From: Utricularia gibba | Taxonomy: Eukaryota; Streptophyta; Magnoliopsida; Lamiales; Lentibulariaceae | Reading direction: 5' to 3' | DNA: 64,000 nucleotides | Assembly (NCBI GenBank): GCA_002189035.1 | Contig: NEEC01000027.1 | Location: forward strand, 1-64,000 | Shown: positions 24,686 to 37,100 of the stretch, in pieces | How positions within the stretch are numbered: the stretch's first letter is position 1 | Layout of the letters: each line of letters opens with the position of its first letter | Program-made: the position numbers and the translations under genes | Notes under the pieces: model-generated | What the model saw: the letters and a program-made list of their open reading frames with translations, nothing else | Told to the model about the DNA's origin: nothing | Databases searched by the model: none

Positions 24686-27600
24686 TTATGCGTAGTACAT
24701 GTACAAGCTGTTTGCAGCAGCACAGGCTATTGAGTTCTCTGAGGGATGCCAGGCCAAATGGAGCAGCTTTGCCGTAAAATCAAAAGAGTTCCCATTGGCA
24801 TCAACCCCTGAAGTTTCTGTACCTATAGAGCATATGCTCGTCACTCTTTAAGGAAGCCGATGACTAAGTATAGAATAGAAATTGAGGGAAACGAAACAGC
24901 ATATAGTGCACCTCTTCGAACCACACGAGTGATGCTGCTGCCCAGGGATCGAGAAGGCCTTGATGGTGTCTGCATTTGCCTCCTGTAAAGGTTACCAGCC
25001 CGTTTTTTAGTGTTGAGCAATAAAAGAATGGTGTTTACTGCATCAAAAAACTTTGCATGGAAAAGGTACCTCTGGGGATTCTTGCTTGCTTCCAGCGTGC
25101 TTGTCTCAGCACTTCCAGGAGTACAACCAAAAACCCGGAACAGATTGCTGAGAACATACAAATGTTCTTTCAGCAGCCCATTATAGGAAAGACGGAAAGG
25201 AACAATGAAAAAATACAAATAACCTGTAAGAACCAGTTGCCACTCGAAGACCATCACCGCTCAGGCAGCATTCAAATTTATCAAAAATGGAATCATTCTC
25301 GTACAAATCACAAAGCTGGATATTGTCACATTACAACATAGCTGGTTTCAAAAAACCTTCTAAGACAACCAGGCCTCAAAATAACTACGAAATACTGTTA
25401 TCATCACCTTTGGTCTTAAATACTCATGAACCTGGAAGGTTGCCACTGGACCAGCATCCATATTAATATCCCACAACTGAATCCAGAAAAAAAAAAAGAA
25501 ATAGCGAACAATCAATGAACATAAACACTTCAGTGAAAAAAAGGTCCAAAGTTGCACAAAGCTTGGAGTTACAACTTCAAAGAAACTAAAAGACGTCCAA
25601 AAAGTTTCATATCTTCTAATCATAACTACCGCTGTCACATAAGGAATAGTCGATCACTGGTCCAGCTTAGTTTATCAACTTACCCGATAAAGCAAACAAT
25701 ACACAGGGAAAATAACTAAAAAATTAGAACCTTGAGCGTCATGTAATCACGGCTTAGTATGTGTCTGCCATCCTTTGAAAACTTAATATCTGATACTGAA
25801 GCAATTATCTCTGTAAAAAATGACCTTGAGCCAGGTGCTTCATGCTCCTCAAATCTATTTCAAAGAAATCACTTGTCACTATTTGATTTACTGGAAGAAC
25901 ACTACACAATTCACAGGTCGCATTTTTTATAAGGAGCTCACAATTTGGAATGTGAATCACACAGTGCAGATTGTCTCAGATCAATGAGACGGATAGATCC
26001 TTTTGAGCTACTGTAAGCTAATGTGTTGCATTGAGTGGGATGAAACTCCGCTGATGTTATGACCTCTGCAATATAATAACATTGTCAATTTCCTGTACGA
26101 AATACAAAAATTTCCAGAAACTTCAATGATGCATAGCCTCTATCATAAGAGATAACACACTAAAAATCATAATGAGATAAAAGGGATCATATAAAACTCA
26201 GGTTCCAGATAACTCTACACCTTGCATTTCACCAAACACACGCAATGGCAGAATTGATTAAGATGCTCGATATTCCTTAAGAGTAATCCGAGGGGGAAAA
26301 CATAACGACATGAAATGATTGATAACAAAAAGAAGAGAAAAGGCATTAAAGCAGCAACGGCTCAAGTAAACCTGTGAGATCCTCCATATTTGCTGGCTTC
26401 ACATCAACAATATTGAAACTCTGATTGCTTATTTCCAAATTCCAGAGGTTTATCCGCAGGTCATCAGCAGATATGAATGTTTCACCATCACTGTTAAGCA
26501 CCATTCATAAACTAGTCAATTCAATGAGCATAGCAAACTAAGGAAATGATGAGTGCCCACATGAATTCTAGGAAAACTTCAGATTAAAAGCAAATATAAA
26601 ACCGGAATTAAAATTCCATTAAAAAAATCAAAAACCACATCCAGAGAACTACGGTTAGATTTCCAACTTTACTACGCCTGCTTCCAGGCTGTTCTCTGTA
26701 TCAAGAAGCCAAACTATGCAGCAGACTTCACAGAGTACATTGTAAGACAGTGAGAATCAGCACACTGGAAATAATCCTTGTCAAAATCTGATTTTAGAAC
26801 AATGAACATGGGCATAAACTCTCGCACATGCTCCTAATCTAGAAACATAGCATAACAGACATAAAAGGCATAAACCAGTTGAACCATAACAAAATTTGAA
26901 AAAGAAGGCTCCTGACCTGTTACTTGAGATGGAATTGATGTGGTAATCATGAGCATGGGCATAAACTCTCCTACATCTTGCAACAAGACTGGTTTCGCAG
27001 CTGGTGACCTAGAAAATTCACAATTAAGTGTATCGGGAAAGCTGTGAGTAGAAGCTGAAATGTTGGCCAATTCCAAACAGTAAGACATAAATAAGGTTGA
27101 GATATAACTATGCATGACCAAGCTCCTGTTATTGCTGCTGAGCTTTTTACTGAAGCTCAAATGAAAAGATACACGTTGCAATAGAAGAAATAAGGAAACA
27201 AAAGAAAAGAAAATGGTGTGAATTGATTGCTACAGAACTTCAGCTTCAGCAAGTACAATTACCACTGGCAACCGTAGAGAGGGGATGCCCCCAGGAGGGA
27301 AAGCCAATTGATTGCTCAAAGAATTGTAAGATTGGCTGTAGCAGATGCCATTTGAGAGGCCTGGCCTAGAGCTGGATGGCATACTAGAATTTCCTACGTT
27401 ACCATTTCCAGCAATTTTAGTTGAGTCAATATTCATTTCAGATACTTTCTTAACCTTCTTCTCCTGAACCTGCTTAGAGCAAAAGAATTATATCTATAGG
27501 GAAGACAAAGATAAACTGAATGAAATTAAAAATATGGGTGATTACCGCTATACTATTAACACAAAATAAAGCACATTTTGCTTCGCATAAAAAAGTAGCA

Positions 27601-29096
27601 TGTAAATTCTGCGAGGGAGCAGTTCCATGTCTCTTTACTCACATATAGATATGTTTTCAATCATTGTCAAGTAATGAAATTACATATCATACCTTCCAAT
27701 ACTTTATGGTTTTGTCATTAGTGGACAGCAGAAAAAGTGCACCATTGGCTGCCTGACACCACTGGATCTTGTTGATTTTCTCCTCTATCTCTAGACTTTT
27801 AAGATAATCAAACTGAAAAAATGTGAATACACAGACAACATTATTCAAACATCATCTCTAGAATCTTTGAAGCGAAGGAAAGGAAACAAAAGAAAAAGAG
27901 AACGCCTTGAGGCAACTTCTAGCTGAAATTAAAAAAAAAAATGGAAAAATTAACACAGTAGAAAGAATAGACGATCTGTAATTTGAGAAAAAGACCTCAG
28001 GTTCGTGGCTCTGAAATTCTGTTTTGTAACGAAATTCCGGATGGCGGTTGACAGGGTAATCTACTTGCTCTAAATCTCTTCGTGATCTGCCGGACTGCAG
28101 ATTTATTTCAAAAAGAAATAAAAAATTGACTGCATCAGCATAAAATCAAATCATTTTAGCTTAAAGGACACAAACCTCTTTTACATCAGTCCTTTCAAAT
28201 AATACAACCCTCCCACCACGGTCACCAGTTGCCAGATGATCACCACATTTATCAAACTCAATTGCAGAGATGATATCAACTGGGCATTGCAGAAAGAAGG
28301 CAGATATCAAAATCATTTTCGAGTGTTCAAAATGAAAAAAAAATATTTAAGAAAACTTAGATATTAACAGGACAGGGATACGGGTAGAACACAACAGCAT
28401 CATGATTATGCCTTCACGCAACTCGCTTGGTTTCACATTGAAGGTTGCATCTCGCACAGGCCTCATAATCAAAACAGTATCCCAAGCTACACTAGAGTTA
28501 TACATGCAACAGATTTATGATGGCAAAGTTGCTTCAATAAACATTCCAAATGCAGGCTCACAAACACCAACCTTACAGCATCTGATCCGGAGAAACATAG
28601 GCAGCACAAGTAAAACGATGAATTGAGAAATATAAGCAAAAGAGCACGCATAAAAAATCGATAGCTTTATTCCCAATAATAAACCGAAAAAAAGAATGAG
28701 GGGGTTGTCTCAGAAGGAGCGAAAAAGAAAAAAAAAAAAAAAACTGGCATTGAACCATTTCACGCAGACCACACTAGAAGGCACAATTTTGGATCGATAA
28801 CCCCGGCATGCAGATCGCGTAGTCAAATGCTCAATCAAGCATCACCAAAACATCACTTAATCAAGAAATGATTATTCAGGAACAGATCAAAATTCACTAA
28901 AAGACAAACCCTAATCACGAGATCCATCTCCCAAAAGAACAAATCATTTCCTAATTCCTTAGTTCGCGATATTACCTTCTTGTACTTCCTCTCCAGCCGT
29001 TCGCTCGCCAAAGACCTGAGAAAATTTCCATTCTAGAGGTGAAGGTGGCTCCGCCACAGTTGTTGCCACCTCTGCGCCAGCGGAAACGCCGTTCAT
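24686..29096 (-). CDS. PP2A regulatory subunit B (B55 type), WD40
   Basis: Substrate-targeting regulatory subunit of protein phosphatase 2A. Fourteen exons close in frame (518 aa): 28976-29096, 28176-28279, 27996-28094, 27693-27812, 27263-27469, 26917-27008, 26372-26490, 25942-26065, 25731-25854, 25408-25476, 25224-25315, 25070-25147, 24912-24982, 24686-24822. The ATG at 29096 codes [10 protein letters not shown], followed by [20 protein letters not shown]. Both B55 signatures are present: [14 protein letters not shown] and [32 protein letters not shown] and [15 protein letters not shown] mark successive beta-propeller blades. The protein ends NSLYMYYA, and this last exon is short and easily missed. 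A plant-specific low-complexity insert (Ser/Asn-rich) lies in exon 5. No defects seen. Confidence 0.97.
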
Positions 29097-31170
29097 CCTT
29101 TTGGACGATCGAGAAAATCACCGAAAATTATCGAAGCAACAGCAGAAAACAAAGGGCAGCAGAGGAAACTGATTTTGCCCCTTCCACTCAACACTGTAAT
29201 TGCTACACTCGTTCAGAACCGAGAATCGATACAAGATTAAGACAGCATCCCGACGACGATTTCGTTTTTAAACACCTTTGGAGTGAGAGCGGATACAGAG
29301 AAAGAAGGATTAGCAGGAAAAGGGCAAGAGGATTCAGATTTTCTCGCTCTATCTATAGATACACCAATCTGTACGTATAGGAGAAAAGATTTCCAGTTTT
29401 CAGTTCCTTTTCACCCTCCGTCTCCTTTCATTTATTTTGCGTCGGACATATTTTTGTAATTCGCGATACAGTAAGGTTTAATGATTAACATATTTTTCGG
29501 AACAGCTTCATACTAAGTCTCCAATCCTTGGCAAAAAAATGTTGGGGTGTATTTGAGGCAGGGTGGAAGGACTCTAGATCGAATACCACATCAATTGCGG
29601 ATAGAGTAAAAAATCCAATTATGTAAATTTTACACTGCTTTTTTCTACATTAGACTAACTTCTTGGGTAAAAATCTAAAATTGGATGTGTGTTCATCTGA
29701 AATTGATGAACGACTTTCTAAAAAGATAGATCAAATATGTGAATAACATAACATCGTAAAAATTGAATGTTCATTGTAATGTAGATGTGCCAAGTATACC
29801 TATCAACGGCTTTATAACCAAAAAATATGTACAACAATACTTGATGACCGTATGTAAACAGCTTGAATGAGGAACAGGCATGGTAAATTGTAATCTAGGA
29901 AGGAGCCAAGGAAGGGTTTGAGATTAGAAACCAAATCCATCGTTTCGGGATCCAACTACAAACTAGGCTCCTTTAACGTAAGGAAAACATAGACCAAGAT
30001 CTCAGTCTCCGACAACAGCAATGATCACCACTCGCAAGCAGACCAAGATTCTGAAACCCCATGAGCATGCGAGTTTCACAAACACATATGACCATGATAT
30101 GACACCGTCTTAGGTCGGCAGCTATTTAACTCATCTAGAAGGTAGCTCGCCCTCCAATTTGCCTACTAGATGTGATGGTCATATTCAAAACGGCTGAAAA
30201 CCCCCGAATATTCGAACAGGATCTCCCCCTCAGTTGCTCCCTGCTGGCACAAGGAAGGCAGCAAAGACCTCTTTGGGTTGGAAGAACATTAAACATAGAT
30301 GAAAGGCCACCAACGCTGGAATCATCCTTCAGCCGCAAAGCGAGAGTAGGAGGAGGCCCCGTGTGCATGTTAGAGTCGGTCAATCCTTTCTTTATAAGAA
30401 TTGGCGTTTTACTTTATTTTATTGGGAATGATTAAAAAGTGTTTATCAAAGGTGGCATAATAAATTCAGATACCCCAGAAGATAGGCTATTTATTGTCTA
30501 AAAAAATACCAAGAGAGACCCACCAGTTTTGCTGCGCCAATTGCTTGACAAAGTGTACTTGCATCATTCAGCTTCCGGGACGTCGATGTTCTCCTGGATG
30601 CTAATCGCTAACGGTCCTTGTTTTTTGTTTGTAATCCATCCAATTGGAATTTCAAGTTCCACAATGTATCTTGCTACATGTCATCATACACCTACCTGTT
30701 CTCAAAAAAAAAAAACAAAAAAAAAACCTCTCAGATTTCTTATAAACTCCGACTTGGATAGCCCCACTCACACGATCATCCGCCTTCAAAGAACTGAAGT
30801 GGTCGGGGGTTGCGAGTTCCTTCCTTCCCTAGCCCTTGAGCCCCGACCACATGCAGATATCATGATATCGCAGCGCAAGTAACACCACCAACAAACGGTA
30901 GTGCAGTGAAGCATCAGGGGCGATCTGCGAGTGCCTGCCTGTTTTGTTTGCTAGATGGCAAGCAAACGGCATACATGGCTTATAGTCTCTCCAAATGATT
31001 TGCCACTAAGTGATAAGGCTTAATCTCGATGCAGAAAAATCAGCATGTTTATAACGAACTAGACGACAAAGCGGACAGACCATAGCAGAATTGGAACTAG
31101 TCGGGCATGTATCCAAACCACACACCTATAAGAAATGGTACTACCACCAATACGCGAGCTTGCAGAAGGA
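29097..31170. other. intergenic spacer upstream of PP2A B55
   Basis: About 2 kb. The first 300 bp upstream of 29096 should be 5' UTR and promoter. There are A-rich tracts at 30704-30726. A minus-strand open frame at 30135-30383 (82 aa) resembles no family I know. The right edge abuts the CHMP1 pseudogene. Confidence 0.5.
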
Positions 31171-31704
31171 TCAGCCGCGGGATTTGAGATCATCAGAAGT
31201 GCAGAAAGGTCATCCTCGTCTACCTTCTCACTATTCTGGGCGGTTACGGTGTGTGCAGCAGGTTACAGCAGACCAACAGTAACCTCGAGACCAACCACCT
31301 GCTTCATGAGCCATTAGCCACCTGCTTCATGAGACTATTGACCAACCTTCCGACGCGGAAAGCGATGTGCTTCCAGCCATAGAGCTCTCTCCATGAAGCC
31401 GGCTCGAACCTCCATCTTCACGAACTGCTTTTCGAACTGATCCATGGTTTCCGACATCTTTTGCAGATTTCCGGTGGCCAGGATTCAAGCGTGTTGACGA
31501 TAGTTAATTTGCACGTTCCCCTTACGGATTGCGTTCTCGGCCTAGATCCGTGCGCCATCCATGTTTCCTTTCTCGATCGCCTTCTTGACCTTCAATTTCT
31601 CGGCCTTCTCCTCCCTTTTCGGACTTACTCGCCCGCAGCTGCAACCTTTTTGCTGCGGATTTCAACTCCATTATCTGTTTCATAAGTCTCTCAGCGCTCC
31701 CCAT
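31171..31704 (-). pseudogene. ESCRT-III CHMP1 (VPS46) pseudogene
   Basis: Minus strand from 31704 reads MGSAERLMKQIMELKSAAKRL, the CHMP1 start. A one-base shift after KSEK moves the frame. The next part, EKLKVKKAIEKGNMDGARI, is intact and then meets TAG where the family has Tyr. The central helices are missing. The sequence resumes at [21 protein letters not shown], then [12 protein letters not shown], a duplicated LMKQV segment, EKVDEDDLS and the ancestral end DLKSRG with TGA at 31171. CHMP1 is about 200 aa and acts in endosomal sorting. Here about 45 codons are deleted, with several frame changes and stops. No introns remain, compatible with a retrocopy, but I do not know that the parent has introns. 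Confidence 0.9.
31295..31333. repeat. short tandem duplication inside the CHMP1 pseudogene
   Basis: CCACCTGCTTCATGAG occurs at 31295-31310 and again at 31318-31333. It corresponds to a repeated LMKQV segment and adds to the frame damage. Confidence 0.85.
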
Positions 31705-32216
31705 GGCGAACTTCCAACAATTGGAACGAATTCGCGAGCGTCGCCGTCGCGTAGATAGAAGAATGGGATTTGTGAGTTCTGACCCTGACTTGAATTGCCG
31801 ATGCCCTACTTAATTTTCGTTTCCCTGGTTACGCGTGCTTTAGAGGCAACCCCAGGAGAGACGACGCTGATATCACAATGAACAATCTGGGCCTGTGCTT
31901 GCATACTCAAATACAGCCCAAAATCCAAAACGCCGCCACTCTCCTGCAAGCTTGATTCATCATCTTCTGTAAACGCTGACTGTATCACTACTTGGATAAG
32001 TTTTTCATGCTGAGTTTTGGTTACTGCTCTCCATGTGTCATGCCGTTTTTGAGTTCGATCTTCGATTTAGGTATCCTTTACAAGATTGTGTGAGATGTTG
32101 AGGCATGTTCACTCAGGCAAAGCCAAGGATTGAAATGAAAACCCCGTTAAAGAAAGAATGTCACAATATACATAGATAGACAGGTAAGTATCATGGCAAC
32201 TACTACACCCAGCAAT
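31705..32216. other. intergenic spacer
   Basis: About 500 bp between the CHMP1 pseudogene and the small minus-strand gene. The small gene's 3' UTR lies at its right edge. Nothing else recognised. Confidence 0.5.
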
Positions 32217-32507
32217 TCATTCGCCAACTTGTTTGCCTAGGAAACTTGAAGGGGTTGAAGCTATCTCCATGGAATTTGACCGCCTGGAGCTGCCAAGACG
32301 TTGGCTCACCTGGCGACCATAGGCGACCACTGCTTTAGCCCATCTCCTGATATCTTCCTTGAGCTTACGTGAATCCAAATGCTTGAGGGATTTCGTGGAT
32401 GGATCAATGGATATCTCCATGAAGGGGAAGCATCCGTTCATAGGTTTCCTTTTTGTACCTTCCTTGTAGGAAGAGATCATGGGTCTGGGTGTAGAACCTT
32501 GATCCAT
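32217..32507 (-). CDS. small hypothetical protein (96 aa)
   Basis: ATG at 32507, MDQGSTPRPMISS. The centre has an acidic-to-basic segment with ISIDPSTKSLKHLDS, then an amphipathic basic helix (LKEDIRRWAKAVVAYGRQV), and ends in a Ser-rich tail. I think short plant proteins with a 'RWAKAVVAYARQ'-like helix exist, but I cannot name a family or function. There are no transmembrane or signal features. Codon use is not obviously biased, and the frame sits in a pseudogene-rich stretch, so it could be chance or a remnant. The regular helix and the in-frame stop soon after make a real gene somewhat more likely. Confidence 0.5.
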   Translation of the reverse strand: MDQGSTPRPMISSYKEGTKRKPMNGCFPFMEISIDPSTKSLKHLDSRKLKEDIRRWAKAVVAYGRQVSQRLGSSRRSNSMEIASTPSSFLGKQVGE

Positions 32508-33190
32508 TTGACCAAACTTGAAGGATGATGATGATGATGGTATTCTCCTGAGCGGGTTTTAGAGATTTAGTTAAGAATATATGCTGAGAGTACGATTTTA
32601 CGTGGGAAAGGATGTTATCATGAAGTCAATATTGTTGACCCCGACTCGTCCAAACACAGGGATAAGCCCGAGCGAGTGGTTTCTAACACATTTTTATTCA
32701 GATCATTTACAATTCAACAAAGTCAGTTGAGTGTTCAATTGGTACCATTTGAAAATGATGTAAAGTCAGCCCGTGTGCTTTGGATCCCCAAGACTCCCAA
32801 CGCGGCAGAAAATCACAGAGATAAGAGGGTGGGTACATGGAGACAGGAAGGAAACTTCCCGGAAGAAGATTTGACCACGTGTAATCTCAAGTGCAACGAC
32901 TTTTCTACCTGAAACAAAAAGGTACTTTCATTCAACTTGTTTTACAGATATTCATTCATAATTTGCAACGCCAACACACAACTGAACGCCAAACCAATGC
33001 TACCTCAAGGAACCGGGAGCGACGCAGGGCAAAAAGCCAGTAGTGTTGACGATGCATAATCCAGGAGAAAAAAACTAGAACCAAATTAACTTCCAGACGT
33101 AAGGGGGTGCATTCATAGCAAACAAAAACTGTCTCAAATGAGGGAGCTCCAAAACATAGAGAGCGACAGAGTTGATTCTAAAGTAAAGAA
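32508..33190. other. intergenic spacer
   Basis: About 680 bp: the promoter of the 96-aa gene on the left and downstream flank of the eL28 pseudogene on the right. A + strand open frame at 32676-32912 has no resemblance to known proteins. Confidence 0.5.
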
Positions 33191-33194
33191 CAAG

Positions 33195-33880
33195 TGACGT
33201 CTATTCGCCGTCTTCTTCACGCCAGACTTGGAGACCCATTAGCCTCTGTTGCAGCACCTAGCCTTGCAAGAGGTGCCCTTCTTCAGGTGAGGCCTATAAT
33301 GGTTGTCTGCTACCTGCGGAGTCATCATTTAAGTGGTTAACCTGAGAACATCAGGGTTTGAAAAAAACAATGAGCCATAAGGCCACTCAGCACAAACGCT
33401 ATCAAATTGAACTTGATATGTGACGTTTACTAGGTTGGACACAATTTGATATGAGAGCGTCTACTAGGTTGGACACAATTTGATACAAGTATGATATGAG
33501 AGCGTCTACTAGGTTGGACACAACCTTTGCCATACTCTGAAACTCTGATTTGTGAAAAAAAACTAGGAGCATATACCGATCCTGGGAAAACAATCTATAT
33601 AAATAGGCAATAGCATGCAGGTATAGAAAGCTAGGTCGAATACCTGGTGGTCCTAAAATACTACTCATCATTCAGGGTAAATCGTAGAGTGGAAATCAAA
33701 CCCGAAAGGAAGAACCAACCATAGTATTTTTTAGGAATGTAAGTTGTATAGATTGTTGGGCTCCTTGCTGAACTTGTCACTTCACGCTAGCAGCTCCATT
33801 CCCAAACTCTTTAACCAGAAAGGAATTTTTCTTCTTCACGATCTCCCAGATCAGTTGCCCCCCTAACAGTTGCCTACTTT
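33195..33880 (-). pseudogene. ribosomal protein eL28 (RPL28) pseudogene
   Basis: Reading the minus strand from 33880: the ATG position of eL28 is lost. Then GQLIWEIVKKKNSFLVKEFGNG follows in pieces (GQLIWEIVKKK, FLVKEFGNG). A 7-base insertion and stop come after ASVK, then FSKEPNNLYNLHS and a stop where the family has Tyr. Further on, HKSEFQSMAKVVSNLVD matches the family block HKS..MAKAV.N with four codons missing. The last block, after an AG acceptor near 33318, is VADNHYRPHLKK followed by two frame changes and KSGVKK near the end. Active eL28 is a cytosolic large-subunit protein of about 145 aa. Intron-like sequence seems kept before the last block, so this is more likely a duplicated gene than a retrocopy. 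Confidence 0.85.
33416..33531. repeat. tandem repeat, ~34-bp unit, inside the eL28 pseudogene
   Basis: Unit of the form GAGCGTCTACTAGGTTGGAC: copies at about 33416-33449, 33450-33483 and, after an 11-base insertion, 33495-33531. On the minus strand each copy encodes VSNLVDALIS, so a piece of the ribosomal-protein coding region has been triplicated. Confidence 0.88.
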
Positions 33881-34105
33881 ATCAGACACACACACATAAA
33901 TCACAGGCAAACACAACCAAGAAAGGAATCAAGTACACGAAGATGACGCTCTACTGCATTACGGGAAGGCAAAACCCCAGTCGTGTTAATGACGAGCAGC
34001 CCACTCCCTTGATCTAGTGAACAATGGGCTTATTTATTGGGCCTGAGTCTTAGGCCACTTATAAAATGTCTGTTCATCGTTCACTTAACCGGTGGCTCAA
34101 CTGCA
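33881..34105. promoter_or_regulatory. RADA upstream region with site II-like elements
   Basis: TGGGCT (34025-34030) and TGGGCC (34038-34043), with TAGGCC just downstream, lie 60-80 bp before the RADA ATG. Site II elements (TGGGCC/T) are typical of plant promoters for organelle and cell-cycle genes, which suits an organellar repair factor. No TATA box is obvious. Confidence 0.45.
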
Positions 34106-37100
34106 ATGCAATCCCCAGCCATGCGTGGTGGATTCCGACCGTTGTACCTCTGCAGAAAACTCAAGGATCTGCCTAAACAAAATCGGAATTTCTACTGCCA
34201 ATTCCATGACTATTCAAAGCCGCTCCGAAAATTGCACTCTTCTTCATACCGGAGCTTTCCCTCACAAACACCCGCCGAGCCCAATGATGCCACTTACTCC
34301 AGCTGGTCAATTTTCAACTCCTCTCCGCCAACGCCTCCAAATGATTCTTCTTATCGAAATGACTCGTTTGTTGAAACTAGTTGCGACCCTGCCGCTGGCC
34401 GTGTCGTCACTAAAAGAGAACGTAATGGTCCCAGCAAACCTTACGCCGGAACTGAAAAGGCTGAAAATCCTAGTGTGGAAGTAAGAAGCAATGTTTACGG
34501 GGAAGTGATTGGTAGCAGTAGCGCGACCAACTCTATGAGAAAGAAGGGAAAAACTAAAAGTGTTCATGTTTGTGGGAGTTGTGGTTATTCGGACGGGCAA
34601 TGGTGGGGAACTTGTCGTCAATGTGGAGAAGTCGGCACGATGAGGCGGTTTACCATCGAGAGTGGGGACAAGAAAGTGAGTGGGATTGATGTTTCAGAAA
34701 ATTTGGTGAGATCGTGGTTACCAGGCGACATTTCTTCACCAAAACCTATCAGATTGAATGATGTTTGTGGTCGCATGGATGAGTTGAACTGGAGATTACC
34801 GTTGTAAGTAGACAGCAAAATCCCTTCTTGTGTTTGTCCTTTATGTGCTACAAATGTGGAGGCATTCCAATGGAGTTTGGAGAAGGATGCTGCCTCCACT
34901 GCTTTCTTGATTTTGTGTAGTACTCAATAATTTTTTTCTTCTTATTGTAGGCCTGGACCGTTCGGAGCCGAAGTGGCAAGAGTTCTTGGTGGTGGCTTAG
35001 TACCGGGTATGTCCATTCGCCTTCAGCAAAGATTTTTTTTACGACGTTTTCCAGTAAGAAAAACAGACCACTAACCTACAATTTGTTTTTAAAAAAATTG
35101 GCGCGATACTCCTTTACGTATTTAACGATTTTCTTGCAGGTTCTCTTGTATTACTTGGTGGAGATCCAGGAGTTGGAAAAAGCACGATGCTGCTGCAGGT
35201 AAAGATACTGTTGATTGGAAATTTTGAGAAACTTTGCGTGTACATCTTTTATGTTATTTGAACTTGTATTTGAAGGTTGCTGCATTATTAGCCCAAGGGA
35301 AATCTACTGGTGACCCGGCTCGAGTTTTGTATGTATCTGGGGAAGAGGTATCCTTTAAAATGTAGAAACTATAAACTCTTGATTGTGTTGTGTCTGTGTA
35401 AGCTAGTAATTTTACTATGGCAATGCTTTTGCACTTCTTGGAATTGTCCTTAGAGTTTCTTGTACGTTTAAATTGGATTTCCATGGCCAGCTCATCTGAG
35501 GAGCTTGGAAGATGTAACTTAACTATAATGGGTATGTAGTAGACTAATTGAAAAACTCACAGCTATTATTGCTGATGCAGAGTATTGAGCAAATTGCAAA
35601 CAGGGCTAGACGTCTGTCTGTCGAAACTGAAGAACTATTTCTGCACTCGAGTACAGATATTGAGGTTACTATTTTAGAGCCCTTGATCAGCTTCCTTTGA
35701 AAACCCTCATTATCTTGTAAGTGTGTTTGTATGGGTTTTTGGAGGTAACTGAACTTAAATGCTTACCATTAGATGGGATTTCTAATACTATATGTTGAAA
35801 TTTCATGTTTGTTGCTTCCACTCATCAACGTGCATTTCTGATAGGATGTCTTGGAACAATCCCAAACTCTGTCTCCGAGAGTCATAGTTATTGACTCTAT
35901 TCAGACAGCCTATTTGAAGGGAGTTACTGGAACAGCTGGCGGCTCATCTCAGGTTTCATTTTATCTGATCTGTGGCTTATTATTTGTTTGCCAACTATGG
36001 CAGTTAACTCTACCAAGCTCATAGTTCTATCACAAAAATACTATCAGCATCCTGTTTTATGGGTGGTACTCTTCGTGCTATATGTTGTGCTCAATTGTTT
36101 ACATTCTGTTCATTCTGGTTATAACTTCATTGTTGCTATTGGTTACAATTTACTTTATTTATTGATTTGCTCAGATGTAGATGTGCCACTGTTGGAATGT
36201 AATAAGCAACACAAACTGGCTGTTGTGCAGGTGAAGGAGTGTGCTTCTGCACTATTGCGGTTTGCTAAGAAGACAAATATTCCGATATTTTTGGTTGGTT
36301 GTTTTCATGTTCTATGTTTGCTGTGCAGTTCCTTATGTTGCTCTTATCTTGATTTTCTCTCTCCTTGCAGATTGGGCACGTGACAAAAGCTGGGGACATA
36401 GCCGGACCTCAAGTCTTAGAGCACATTGTGGATGTTGTTTTATATATGGAAGTTGGTCTCTTCTGATATTTCCTTATTTATCATTTGGTATTCGTGTATT
36501 CCCATTCCTAATAAACAAGTGAAGAAATTCAGACACTCCTATCATCTTCCAAGGTCGTTTGATAATCTGATGCACACTTGTAGGGAGAGAAAAGCTCATC
36601 TCATCGATTGTTGCGAGCAGTCAAAAATAGATTTGGCTCAACTGATGAGGTGATCATGTTCCAAATTCTCTACTTTCATCCACTCGTAATTTCATGAGCC
36701 ATGAAAAGGACATGAATTTTCTTTGGCAGCTTGGTGTATTACAAATGTCACCTTCAGGACTACAAGGAGTGTCAAACCCCAGTGAGATGTTCTTAGGTGA
36801 GCAGCACTCTATATCAGACTATCTTGCTGGACTGGCTGTAGCTGTAATTATGGATGGCTCTCGTGCATTTCTTATTGAAATTCAGGTAAGGTAGTTTCTC
36901 TTATTATTATTATTTGGCTGCTTAAAACTAAGAATTACATGGATTATGGCCATTAGCACTATGTCAAGTTTATGGTTCGTTCATCAAATTAGTTATATTT
37001 TAGGAAGTCCGAAAGTCCGAAACTAATAGGTTGATTTTCCTTTTAATCCAACCTGCTATATCTGCAGGCATTATGTGTTGTAGGAACGTCCCTTATGATG

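Noticed and set aside
28905-28913. AAACCCTAA telo-box-like match in the PP2A first intron
   Set aside because: Single short match inside an intron; could be chance, and the telomere-like motif is common.
30135-30383. 82-codon minus-strand open frame
   Set aside because: Looked gene-like at first, but I could not match it to any family; left as spacer.
31461-31758. + strand open frames of 60-75 codons
   Set aside because: Antisense to the CHMP1 pseudogene, which explains their existence.
33195-33318. Cys-rich stretch (KGTSCKARCCNRG) read as a possible secreted cysteine-rich peptide
   Set aside because: The flanking VADNHYRPHLKK and KSGVKK show it is a frameshifted end of eL28.
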